From contig CAILON010000330.1 in the NCBI GenBank assembly GCA_903835865.1, positions 1 to 17,499 of the forward strand: DNA of 17,499 nucleotides, in the 5' to 3' direction. The DNA comes from an uncultured beta proteobacterium (GTDB lineage: Bacteria > Pseudomonadota > Gammaproteobacteria > Burkholderiales > Burkholderiaceae). This document shows, in pieces, positions 9,282 through 15,704 of the stretch. A program made the translations under genes and the position numbers. Numbering within the stretch: position 1 is the first letter of the stretch; every line of letters begins with the position of its first letter. The notes under the pieces are model-generated. The model saw only the letters and a list, made by a program, of their open reading frames with translations. It was not told where the DNA came from and did no database searches.

Positions 9282-9286
9282 ATACT
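9281..9286 (+). promoter_or_regulatory. candidate -10 element of kdsD (possible leaderless start)
   Basis: TATACT at 9281-9286 matches the sigma-70 -10 consensus at five of six bases and lies six bases before the kdsD ATG, which would put transcription start at or next to the A of ATG. A TTAACT at 9260-9265 could act as a -35 with a short 15-base spacer. No Shine-Dalgarno precedes kdsD. The element overlaps the first codon of the opposing antiporter gene. Confidence 0.4.
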
Positions 9287-9292
9287 TACTCG

Positions 9293-10285
9293 ATGATAGC
9301 TAAGACTCGTGAACGAACCCTAAAGCTTGCGCGCGATACCCTCACTATTGAGGCTGCCGCGTTAGAAACCATGCGTGATCGCCTAGAAGGCCCCAATGCT
9401 GATGCCCTCGTACTTGCAGTCGACCTTTTGCACGGCTGCAAAGGCCGCATTGTGGTCTCTGGTATCGGGAAATCTGGTCATATTGCCCGCAAAATTGCTG
9501 CCACTTTTGCCTCGACTGGCTCTCCCGCCTTTTTTGTACACCCTGCTGAAGCCAGTCATGGCGATTTAGGGATGGTGACTCGTGATGACGTATTTGTGGC
9601 TTTATCGAACTCCGGCGAAACAGAAGAACTGCTCACCATTGTTCCTATCGTCAAAAGAACTGGCGCTAAATTAATTGCACTCACTGGTGCCCCACAATCT
9701 TCTCTTGCCAAATTGGCTGATGCTCATCTTGATACTAGTGTTGAGAAAGAGGCTTGCCCATTAAATTTGGCACCCACTACTAGCACTACTGCATCTTTAG
9801 CCATGGGCGATGCTTTAGCGGTCGCTCTTTTAGATGCAAGAGGTTTTGAAGAGGAAGATTTCATCCGCTCGCATCCCGGCGGTCGCTTAGGGCGCAAACA
9901 ACTAATGCACGTTAGCGAAGTGATGCGCACTTTGGCAGACACGCCAAAAATTTCTATCAATGCTTCATTACAAGAAGCCTTATTGGAGATGACCTCTAAG
10001 CGTATGGGCATGGTGATTACGCTAGACGATGCCAATAAAGTCACGGGCATCTTTACCGATGGTGACTTACGTCGTCTGCTGGAAAAAACCAGTAACCTCG
10101 AGGGTGTAAGCATTAAAGATGCAACAACATCTAAGCCACGCACCATCCCACCAGAATTAATTGCTGAAGAGGCGATTGCAATGATGGAAAAACATCGCAT
10201 TAATCAATTGGTGGTTACTGATGCTTCCGGCACTCTTCTGGGCGCACTCAATCTCCATGATTTATTTGCAGCTAAAGTTATTTAA
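9293..10285 (+). CDS. kdsD: D-arabinose 5-phosphate isomerase (SIS + CBS pair)
   Basis: Converts D-ribulose 5-phosphate to D-arabinose 5-phosphate, the first step of Kdo synthesis for lipopolysaccharide; cytoplasmic. The 330-aa product matches E. coli KdsD (328 aa) along its length. The SIS domain (about 35-180) shows GIGKSGHIARK with catalytic Lys60, FASTGSPAFFVHPAEASHGD (72-91), SNSGETEE (105-112), EACPLNLAPTTSTTA (153-167) and RSHPGGRLGRK with His194. These correspond to the Lys59, Glu111, Glu152 and His193 active-site set of the E. coli enzyme. Two CBS repeats follow (about 207-330), including GIFTDGDLRR (252-261) and GALNLHDL (317-324). It heads a packed LPS cluster, with kdsC starting 3 bases after its stop. 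The ATG at 9293 is the only start that preserves the family N-terminus. Confidence 0.96.
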   Translation: MIAKTRERTLKLARDTLTIEAAALETMRDRLEGPNADALVLAVDLLHGCKGRIVVSGIGKSGHIARKIAATFASTGSPAFFVHPAEASHGDLGMVTRDDVFVALSNSGETEELLTIVPIVKRTGAKLIALTGAPQSSLAKLADAHLDTSVEKEACPLNLAPTTSTTASLAMGDALAVALLDARGFEEEDFIRSHPGGRLGRKQLMHVSEVMRTLADTPKISINASLQEALLEMTSKRMGMVITLDDANKVTGIFTDGDLRRLLEKTSNLEGVSIKDATTSKPRTIPPELIAEEAIAMMEKHRINQLVVTDASGTLLGALNLHDLFAAKVI

Positions 10286-10288
10286 TAC

Positions 10289-10861
10289 ATGCCTAACGCT
10301 TTTAATACTCACATTACCAACCCTGCCACCCAGTACCCACAAGCTTGGGAGCGGGCAGGCAAAGTGAAACTACTCGTTTTAGATGTCGATGGTGTATTGA
10401 CTAGTGGCCAAGTATTTATTGGTGCCGATGGCAAAGAATCCCTTAAGGCATTTGATATTCAAGATGGTCTGGGGATTAAATTATTAGAGGAATGTGGAAT
10501 TCCAACAGCGGTCATTACAGGCCGTAATTCCAAAATGGTTTTAGCGCGCTGCGAAGAATTGGCAATTAAACATGTCCATATGGGTGTTGAAAATAAAGCG
10601 ATTGCACTTAATGAAGTCCTAAAAACTCTAGGACTGAGTTCAAAGGATTGTGCTGTCATGGGCGATGATTGGCCAGACCTGGCCATGATGAAGAATGCCG
10701 GCTTTCGAGTTTGCCCTGCGCAAGCCCATGAAGCTGTTAAAGAGTTTGCGCACTATGTGACCACTCAATCCGGTGGCAACAGTGCAGTGCGCGAGACATG
10801 CGACCTTATTCTCAAAGCACAAAACCGCTATGAGGAACTCCTGAACAAGGCTCGTCAGTAA
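10289..10861 (+). CDS. kdsC: 3-deoxy-D-manno-octulosonate 8-phosphate phosphatase
   Basis: Removes the phosphate from Kdo-8-phosphate to give Kdo, the core sugar linked to lipid A; a HAD-superfamily enzyme working as a tetramer in the cytoplasm. The 190-aa protein (E. coli KdsC 188 aa) has all HAD motifs: LDVDGVLTSG (31-40) with nucleophile Asp32 and acid/base Asp34, ITGRNS (76-81) as motif II, Lys103 in ENKAIALNE, and MGDDWPD (124-130) with the metal-binding aspartates. The C-terminal TQSGGNSAVRE (159-169) is a KdsC-specific segment. Its start lies 3 bases after the kdsD stop and its stop 3 bases before the lptC start, so translation is probably coupled along the cluster. It catalyses the third committed reaction of the pathway; kdsA is not in this window. 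Confidence 0.95.
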   Translation: MPNAFNTHITNPATQYPQAWERAGKVKLLVLDVDGVLTSGQVFIGADGKESLKAFDIQDGLGIKLLEECGIPTAVITGRNSKMVLARCEELAIKHVHMGVENKAIALNEVLKTLGLSSKDCAVMGDDWPDLAMMKNAGFRVCPAQAHEAVKEFAHYVTTQSGGNSAVRETCDLILKAQNRYEELLNKARQ

Positions 10862-10864
10862 GTA

Positions 10865-11506
10865 ATGGCTTTAAATTCCCAACAAATCAAAGTAGGCGTT
10901 TTACGCGCATTGCTAGGCTTAACGCCTTTGCTCTTAATGGGTTTATTGACGCTCATTACTTTTTATCTAGTTGAAAAAAATTCGCCTCAAGAAAAATCTG
11001 CCGTTGCACGTGTGCGTCTTCATGAGCCCGACTACATCATTAAAGATGGCACCCTGTCCGCCCTTAATGAAATGGGTAATACTAAATATCGTGTGATTGG
11101 CAAAAAACTCACTCACTACGATGATGATGCTTCGATCGATATTCTCACGCCACGCATGCGTCTCTTTCAACCAGACAAGGCGCCGGTTACTGTAAAGGCA
11201 GACACAGGCCATCTGGATGGCGACCTCACCATCATGGATCTCTACGACAATGCTGAAATTTTTCGCCCTGCACAAGCAGCAACTGAGACCCAACCAGCAA
11301 GCCTTCGTATGCTTGCTTCTTCGAGCTATTTCAAAGTCTTCATCAACGATGACATTATTGAAACAGATAAGCCGATTACCTTAGAGCAGGGTATGTCTAT
11401 CATGAATTCCACTGCGGGCGGCACCTTCAATAACGTGGACCAAAGCATGAGGCTTACTGGCCAGGTTAAAGGTCGCATTGAGCGCGCCCCAAAAGGAGCT
11501 CAATAA
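10865..11506 (+). CDS. lptC: LPS export ABC transporter periplasmic protein LptC
   Basis: Bitopic inner-membrane protein that joins the LptB2FG transporter to the periplasmic LptA bridge and passes lipopolysaccharide outward. The 213-aa product has one hydrophobic N-terminal helix (about residues 13-36, GVLRALLGLTPLLLMGLLTL onward) and a periplasmic part of beta-jellyroll type. The segment HEPDYIIKDGTLSALNEMG (53-71) is typical of the LptC/DUF1239 family. It is somewhat longer than E. coli LptC (191 aa), and LptC proteins are poorly conserved, so identity rests on both sequence and position between kdsC and lptA. The ATG at 10865 follows the kdsC stop by 3 bases; its stop codon is separated from the lptA ATG by a single base. 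Confidence 0.9.
   Translation: MALNSQQIKVGVLRALLGLTPLLLMGLLTLITFYLVEKNSPQEKSAVARVRLHEPDYIIKDGTLSALNEMGNTKYRVIGKKLTHYDDDASIDILTPRMRLFQPDKAPVTVKADTGHLDGDLTIMDLYDNAEIFRPAQAATETQPASLRMLASSSYFKVFINDDIIETDKPITLEQGMSIMNSTAGGTFNNVDQSMRLTGQVKGRIERAPKGAQ
11493..11498 (+). promoter_or_regulatory. ribosome-binding site deciding the lptA start
   Basis: AAGGAG lies 9 bases before the ATG at 11508, inside the last codons of lptC. It supports that ATG over the upstream TTG at 11478, which has no such signal. Confidence 0.7.
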
Positions 11507-11507
11507 G

Positions 11508-12062
11508 ATGCTTTCGCGCCTTGTTATTGCAATCTTGGCATTAATTGTCATGCAGCTTACTAACCTGGCTTATGCCGAAAAAGCTGATCAAGATAAACCC
11601 ATCATTCTTGAAGCAGAAAAAGTTTCTGGCAACGATACGTCCCAAGTCTATGACCTGAATGGTGAAGTCTTACTAATAAAAGGCAGCATTATCGTGACTG
11701 GCGAAGATGGCCACATCCAAATTGATCCAGAGGGTTATGAGTACATAGATGTCAAAGGCACACCAGATGCCGTTGCCACCTTTAGGCAGCGTCGCGAAGG
11801 ACTGGCTAATGAATTTATGCAAGGGCTTGGAGCGCATGCCACGTACGATGCGAAAACAGAAATTCTCACCCTCACCGGCGATGCAAGTCTAAAACGCTTA
11901 CTGAATATGCAAATGCTGGACCAATTGCGCGGCTGGAAAATTGAGTACGATGATGTAAAGCAGTACTATCGAGTTTTTCCACCTAAAGATGCAAAACCGG
12001 ATGATCTGCCGATGGCAAGAGCAGTCCTTATACCAAGAAGAAAAGCCCTAGTAGATAAATGA
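11508..12062 (+). CDS. lptA: LPS transport periplasmic protein LptA
   Basis: Periplasmic beta-jellyroll protein that polymerises into the bridge carrying lipopolysaccharide from LptC to LptD. The chosen start gives 184 aa (E. coli LptA 185 aa). Residues 1-23 form a signal peptide: Arg at 4, a hydrophobic core ([13 protein letters not shown]), and a likely cleavage after AYA, before EKADQ. The mature part contains [13 protein letters not shown] (31-43), [20 protein letters not shown] and [17 protein letters not shown], the repeated short beta-strands of the OstA/LptA fold. The frame is open 30 bases further up from a TTG, but AAGGAG spaced 9 bases from this ATG and the normal signal peptide make 11508 the better start. 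The stop overlaps the lptB start by four bases (ATGA). Confidence 0.93.
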   Translation: MLSRLVIAILALIVMQLTNLAYAEKADQDKPIILEAEKVSGNDTSQVYDLNGEVLLIKGSIIVTGEDGHIQIDPEGYEYIDVKGTPDAVATFRQRREGLANEFMQGLGAHATYDAKTEILTLTGDASLKRLLNMQMLDQLRGWKIEYDDVKQYYRVFPPKDAKPDDLPMARAVLIPRRKALVDK

Positions 12063-12826
12063 CAGCGGATTTAGCTCAAACCAACAATCCACCTACCCTT
12101 TCTGCGCACAACCTGCAAAAACGTTATGGGTCAAGAACGGTGGTTCGCGATGTATCTGTCCAAGTTCGATGCGGAGAAGTAGTCGGCTTACTTGGCCCAA
12201 ACGGCGCTGGCAAGACCACCTCGTTCTACATGATTGTGGGCTTGGTACCTTTAGATGGGGGCAATATTGTTTTGGATGGTGCTGATATCACCCACCTCCC
12301 GATTCATGAACGTGCGCGGATGGGGTTGTCCTATCTGCCTCAGGAAGCCTCTGTGTTTCGCAAGCTCAATGTTGCAGAAAATATTCAGGCCGTTCTAGAA
12401 CTTCAAGTACAAGGGGGAAAGCCCCTAAGCAAGGCTGATATTGCCAAGCGTCTTGATGAGCTCCTGGGTGAACTACAAATTAGCCATCTACGCGACAATC
12501 CTGCTCTCTCCCTTTCTGGTGGTGAGCGGCGACGCGTAGAGATAGCTAGAGCCCTGGCATCTTCGCCTAAATTTATTTTGCTAGATGAGCCATTTGCCGG
12601 TGTTGACCCTATTGCTGTTGGGGAAATTCAGCGGATTGTGCGCTTCTTAAGAGACCGTCAAATTGGCGTCCTCATTACGGACCATAACGTTCGAGAAACC
12701 CTGGGCATCTGTGACCACGCCTACATCATCAGCGAAGGCAGCGTGCTGGCTGAAGGCAAACCTGACCAAATTATTCAAAATGACGCAGTACGTCGAGTCT
12801 ACCTAGGCGAAAACTTCCGAATGTAA
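12059..12826 (+). CDS. lptB: LPS export ABC transporter ATP-binding protein LptB
   Basis: Cytoplasmic ATPase of LptB2FG, which extracts lipopolysaccharide from the inner membrane. The 255-aa protein has every ABC motif: Walker A GPNGAGKT (46-53), Q-loop [13 protein letters not shown] (91-103, Gln95), signature LSGGERRR (152-159), Walker [14 protein letters not shown] (172-184) and switch His209 in [10 protein letters not shown]. The [12 protein letters not shown] and [13 protein letters not shown] stretches are characteristic of LptB rather than LivF/LivG. E. coli LptB is 241 aa; the difference is an N-terminal extension of about 14 residues. Its ATG overlaps the lptA stop as ATGA, implying translational coupling. 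In many relatives rpoN follows; here a 182-base gap and then hpf follow. Confidence 0.96.
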   Translation: MTADLAQTNNPPTLSAHNLQKRYGSRTVVRDVSVQVRCGEVVGLLGPNGAGKTTSFYMIVGLVPLDGGNIVLDGADITHLPIHERARMGLSYLPQEASVFRKLNVAENIQAVLELQVQGGKPLSKADIAKRLDELLGELQISHLRDNPALSLSGGERRRVEIARALASSPKFILLDEPFAGVDPIAVGEIQRIVRFLRDRQIGVLITDHNVRETLGICDHAYIISEGSVLAEGKPDQIIQNDAVRRVYLGENFRM

Positions 12827-12845
12827 GCTGGGTAAGCGTCCCAGC
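12827..12845 (+). terminator. hairpin right after the lptB stop, possible weak terminator or attenuator
   Basis: GCTGGG (12827-12832) and CCCAGC (12840-12845) form a perfect 6-bp GC-rich stem with a 7-base loop, starting at the first base after the lptB stop codon. The sequence after it, CCTTTATGG, has only three T residues together, so if it terminates it is probably leaky. It could lower transcription from the LPS cluster into hpf or protect an mRNA 3' end. Confidence 0.4.
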
Positions 12846-12911
12846 CCTTTATGGAATAAAAATTGCTTCCCCTCTTGGTTTTCGGCACATTCGCTGATAC
12901 GCTGGAGGTTC

Positions 12912-13025
12912 ATGAATTTCCTTTCCAAAGATACAACCTACCGATTTCAGGGGCTTGCTGCGCACCCCAGGCATGAGCATGCGCACGCGTACACAAAAGG
13001 AGTTGCTGATGAATTTGAAAATTAA
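12912..13025 (+). CDS. possible small ORF overlapping the hpf start (37 aa, uncertain)
   Basis: A 37-codon frame starts at an ATG preceded by GGAGG (12904-12908, only 3 bases away) and runs to a TAA at 13023-13025, overlapping the first 17 bases of hpf in another frame. The product begins MNFLSKDTTYRFQG and has four histidines between residues 18 and 25 (HPRHEHAH). I do not recognise it. If translated, ribosomes would finish just past the hpf start, which could couple or compete with hpf initiation. The good Shine-Dalgarno is the main support; the short spacing and lack of known relatives argue against it. It may simply be leader sequence. Confidence 0.25.
   Translation: MNFLSKDTTYRFQGLAAHPRHEHAHAYTKGVADEFEN
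12997..13002 (+). promoter_or_regulatory. ribosome-binding site deciding the hpf start
   Basis: AAGGAG lies 6 bases before the ATG at 13009 and favours it over upstream in-frame starts from 12955, which would add 18 unconserved residues. Confidence 0.75.
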
Positions 13026-13332
13026 TAGTCGTCATGTAGAAGTTACGCCATCCATGCGCACGCACCTTGAGGCAGGCTTAGCCAAAATTCGCAAGCACTT
13101 TGACCATGTGATTGATGCTTCAGCCTTTCTTGTTGTAGATAACGCCAAAGAAAAAGATTTACGTCAAAGCGCTGAGATCACACTTCATCTGAAAGGCAAG
13201 GAACTCTTTGCCGAGGCACATAACGCTGATCTGTACCATGCGATGGATTCAGTGGTCGACAAACTTGAGCGTCAAGTGGTCAAGCACAAAGAAAAGCTCC
13301 AAGATCACTATCACGAAAAGCATTTTGAGTAA
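13009..13332 (+). CDS. hpf: ribosome hibernation-promoting factor, short form (HPF/YfiA family)
   Basis: Binds the decoding region of the 30S subunit in slow growth, blocking tRNA and mRNA and helping ribosomes enter an inactive state. The chosen start gives 107 aa, similar to short HPF (E. coli 95 aa) and without the long-form dimerising C-terminal domain. It begins MNLKINSRHVEVTPSMRTHLE, typical of the family, has the beta-strand segment SAEITLHLKGKELFAEAHNADLYHAMD (54-80) and the helix VVDKLERQVVKHKEK (82-96), and ends in a charged, His-rich tail. The frame is open from 12955, but AAGGAG before 13009 and the family N-terminus decide the start. It lies between lptB and ptsN; in many proteobacteria rpoN would precede it. 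Confidence 0.93.
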   Translation: MNLKINSRHVEVTPSMRTHLEAGLAKIRKHFDHVIDASAFLVVDNAKEKDLRQSAEITLHLKGKELFAEAHNADLYHAMDSVVDKLERQVVKHKEKLQDHYHEKHFE

Positions 13333-13351
13333 GTTCTTATGTCGGGGCACC

Positions 13352-13357
13352 TATAAT
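13352..13357 (+). promoter_or_regulatory. candidate -10 element of ptsN (possible leaderless start)
   Basis: A perfect TATAAT lies 8 bases before the ptsN ATG in the 33-base hpf-ptsN gap. Transcription from it would begin within a base or two of the ATG. No Shine-Dalgarno is present before ptsN, in keeping with a leaderless message, but no good -35 is seen at 16-18 bases; the nearest candidate, TTGAGT at 13325-13330, is 21 bases away. Confidence 0.45.
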
Positions 13358-13365
13358 CATTTGAT

Positions 13366-13827
13366 ATGAATGCCCTGACTCATCTTTTTACCCCCGACTG
13401 CATTGCATTAGATAGCCCCGCTAATAATCGGGCTGATGCATTTGCAGCCGCTGGGGAATTATTTTCTAAACACGCTGGAATCAGTTCAAACGCAGTTGTG
13501 GAATTTCTGAATGCCCGTGAAGATTTAGGATCAACCGCCCTTGGTGCTGGTGTTGCAATTCCCCATGGACGCGTAAAAGGCCTAAAGCAGCCAATTGCTG
13601 CTTTCATGCGATTACAGAACTCGATTGAGTTTGCCGCACCAGATGGTGAGCCTGTCTCTATTCTGATTTTCTTGTTAGTACCCGAAAAGGCAACCCAACA
13701 ACATCTTGAAATTCTGTCCTCAATAGCGCAACTGCTATCCGACGCCAATGTTCGCAAGCTTCTTTTCTCCGCTAGCGACCCAAACAAAGTATGTGAATTA
13801 CTCCAACAATGGGGCTTACCAAAATGA
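13366..13827 (+). CDS. ptsN: PTS IIA-like nitrogen-regulatory protein PtsN (EIIA-Ntr)
   Basis: Phosphoryl acceptor of the nitrogen-type phosphotransferase branch (PtsP-NPr-PtsN), which regulates rather than imports sugars; in E. coli the dephospho form affects potassium uptake through TrkA and KdpD. The 153-aa product is a single PTS EIIA type-2 domain. The active-site histidine is His67 in [14 protein letters not shown], matching His73 of E. coli PtsN. Other family segments are [13 protein letters not shown] (48-60), [19 protein letters not shown] (76-94) and [24 protein letters not shown]. It is slightly shorter at the N-terminus than E. coli PtsN (163 aa). There is no Shine-Dalgarno, and a TATAAT lies just upstream. 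It overlaps the hprK start by four bases, fitting the known ptsN-hprK pairing. Confidence 0.94.
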   Translation: MNALTHLFTPDCIALDSPANNRADAFAAAGELFSKHAGISSNAVVEFLNAREDLGSTALGAGVAIPHGRVKGLKQPIAAFMRLQNSIEFAAPDGEPVSILIFLLVPEKATQQHLEILSSIAQLLSDANVRKLLFSASDPNKVCELLQQWGLPK

Positions 13828-14810
13828 CACAGCCTTTACTCTTAGATGGAGTAACTGCCCAGCAGATTTTTGATGACAATGTTTCAGATCTCAAACTTTC
13901 TTGGATTGGCGGACTAGAAGGCGCTGACCGCACTTTTCCGCTAGAAGCGGTTAAGGCAGCAGCAGCTAGCTCAGACCTGGTTGGTCACTTAAACCTGATT
14001 CACCCAAGTCGTATTCAGATTTTTGGCGAGCAAGAGGTTGACTATCACGCAGCCCTTGAACCAAAACAAAAACAAGAACAAATCTCCAACTTAATTTCGA
14101 AGACGCCACCATGCGTCATCGTTGCAGATGGAAAAGCTGCAGATCCAGATTTACAGCTCTTCTGTCAACGATCATCTACCGCACTTTTCACTACCAATAT
14201 TTCTGCGGCAGAAGTCATTGATCACCTGCGCATTTACTTAACCAAAATTGGTGCGCCCCAGATAACGATGCATGGGGTGTTTATGGATATCTTAGGATTG
14301 GGTGTCTTGCTCACTGGCGAATCAGGTTTAGGTAAAAGCGAATTGGGACTTGAGTTGATTTCTCGTGGCCATGGTTTGGTGGCTGATGATGCTGTTGACT
14401 TTGCCCGCTTAGGCTCGGACTACATTGAAGGACGTTGCCCTGTGATCCTGCGTAACCTACTTGAGGTGCGCGGTCTTGGTCTACTAGATATTCGCACCAT
14501 CTTTGGTGAAACGGCTGTGCGTCGCAAGCTCAAATTACGCCTCATTGTTCAACTAGTCCGAAGAACTGATGGAGAGTTTGAGAGATTGCCACTGGAGGCG
14601 CAACACATTGATGTTTTAGGTGTGCCTATTCGCACTGTCAAAATTCAAGTGGCTGCTGGTCGTAACTTAGCGGTACTCGTAGAGGCAGCAGTTCGCAATA
14701 CGATTTTGCAATTGCGCGGCATAGATACCTTAAAAGAATTCATTGAGCGTCAGCGTATCCAAATGAATGCAGAGGCTGACTCTGCTAAGTCACAAGGTCG
14801 TCTGCTTTAA
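13824..14810 (+). CDS. hprK: HPr kinase/phosphorylase
   Basis: Bifunctional enzyme that phosphorylates a serine of HPr-like proteins with ATP and removes it again by phosphorolysis; in proteobacteria it is tied to regulatory PTS proteins rather than sugar uptake. The 328-aa product has the N-terminal DRTGG-like domain (about 1-130) and the C-terminal kinase. The latter shows His150 in TMHGVFMDI, Walker A GESGLGKS (165-172), [11 protein letters not shown] (183-193) with the paired aspartates, and the signature [17 protein letters not shown] (212-228). The ATG at 13824 overlaps the ptsN stop as ATGA, which suggests translational coupling; an in-frame ATG at 13809 would add five residues and is less likely. 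The substrate HPr gene (ptsH) is not in the window. Confidence 0.95.
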   Translation: MTQPLLLDGVTAQQIFDDNVSDLKLSWIGGLEGADRTFPLEAVKAAAASSDLVGHLNLIHPSRIQIFGEQEVDYHAALEPKQKQEQISNLISKTPPCVIVADGKAADPDLQLFCQRSSTALFTTNISAAEVIDHLRIYLTKIGAPQITMHGVFMDILGLGVLLTGESGLGKSELGLELISRGHGLVADDAVDFARLGSDYIEGRCPVILRNLLEVRGLGLLDIRTIFGETAVRRKLKLRLIVQLVRRTDGEFERLPLEAQHIDVLGVPIRTVKIQVAAGRNLAVLVEAAVRNTILQLRGIDTLKEFIERQRIQMNAEADSAKSQGRLL

Positions 14811-14813
14811 ATC

Positions 14814-15704
14814 ATGCAAATTAATCTGATTACCGGAATCTCAGGCTCAGGTAAATCAGTAGCCTTGAGGGCTTTTGAGGATGCTGGCTACGATTGCGTA
14901 GATAACCTCCCCGTATCATTGCTGGAAAGCCTCATCACTACTCTCGAGAATGAAAAATGTGAACGGGTCGCCGTAGCTATTGATGCCCGCCGAGGTCAGT
15001 CCATTGAGAATCTGCCTTTGATTCTAGAAAACCTGCGGCGCAATCATCAAGTCCGCATCGTTTTCTTAAATGCCGATACCAACACCTTGGTGCAACGTTT
15101 CTCTGAGACCAGACGTCGTCATCCCTTATCCAGCAATGCCAAGCAATCTCCGTCAGCCACATTAATTGAGGCTATTGATAGGGAACGGCAGTTACTTGAA
15201 CCGTTGCGTATGCAGGCTCACAGCATAGATACGAGCAATCTTCCAGCCCACGCATTACGCTCCTGGATTAAAGACCTGCTAAAGGATAAGCCAGTTGGGC
15301 TGACAGTCATTTTTGAATCTTTTGGTTTCAAAAAAGGGGTTCCTAGCGAAGCAGATTTAGTGTTTGATGTGCGGTGTTTACCTAATCCGCACTATGACAC
15401 AGTGTTGCGTCCACTAACTGGCAATGACAAACCCGTGAAAGAATTTTTGGAAAAAATTCCAGAAGTCATCAGCATGGAAAGTGACATTACTCAATTTATT
15501 GAAAAATGGCTTCCACACTACATTGCTGATGGTCGCAGTTATTTAACTGTTGCTATTGGCTGTACCGGAGGGCAACACCGCTCGGTATATTTGGTTAATC
15601 GTATTAGTGAACATTTCCGCTCACAAAAAGATCTTGCAAGCCTAGAGCTCAATTTTTTAGATCGTCACCGCGAGCTAGACTCAATTTCTGCAACAACACT
15701 TTGA
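14814..15704 (+). CDS. rapZ: RapZ-family nucleotide-binding protein (RNase adapter homologue)
   Basis: P-loop protein of the RapZ/YvcJ family. In E. coli RapZ binds the sRNA GlmZ and brings it to RNase E to control GlmS; in betaproteobacteria the partner is not known to me. The 296-aa product has Walker A GISGSGKS (8-15), YDCVDNLPV (26-34), the AIDARRG segment (55-61), and a C-terminal half with FESFGFKKGVPSEADLVFDVRCLPNP (167-192) and the hallmark GCTGGQHRSV (249-258). The E. coli protein is 284 aa and ends in a basic KRK tail that aids RNA binding; this one ends RHRELDSISATTL without those basic residues. The start lies 3 bases after the hprK stop, and the last 18 codons overlap the 3' end of mutY on the opposite strand. 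Confidence 0.94.
   Translation: MQINLITGISGSGKSVALRAFEDAGYDCVDNLPVSLLESLITTLENEKCERVAVAIDARRGQSIENLPLILENLRRNHQVRIVFLNADTNTLVQRFSETRRRHPLSSNAKQSPSATLIEAIDRERQLLEPLRMQAHSIDTSNLPAHALRSWIKDLLKDKPVGLTVIFESFGFKKGVPSEADLVFDVRCLPNPHYDTVLRPLTGNDKPVKEFLEKIPEVISMESDITQFIEKWLPHYIADGRSYLTVAIGCTGGQHRSVYLVNRISEHFRSQKDLASLELNFLDRHRELDSISATTL

Noticed and set aside
9724-10200. 158-codon open frame antisense to kdsD
   Set aside because: Composition is that of a shadow frame (Ser/Arg/Lys-rich, no recognisable domain) and kdsD is fully conserved on the other strand.
11478-11507. TTG start for lptA ten codons upstream
   Set aside because: It would put polar residues before the signal peptide and overlap lptC by 29 bases; the ATG at 11508 has a good Shine-Dalgarno.
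12871-12903. Sigma-54 (-24/-12) promoter before hpf
   Set aside because: There is a GGCAC followed by GCTG, but the GG-to-GC distance is 7 bases instead of the required 10.
13380-13787. 135-codon open frame antisense to ptsN
   Set aside because: Lies wholly within a well-conserved gene, with no ribosome-binding site or recognisable protein family.
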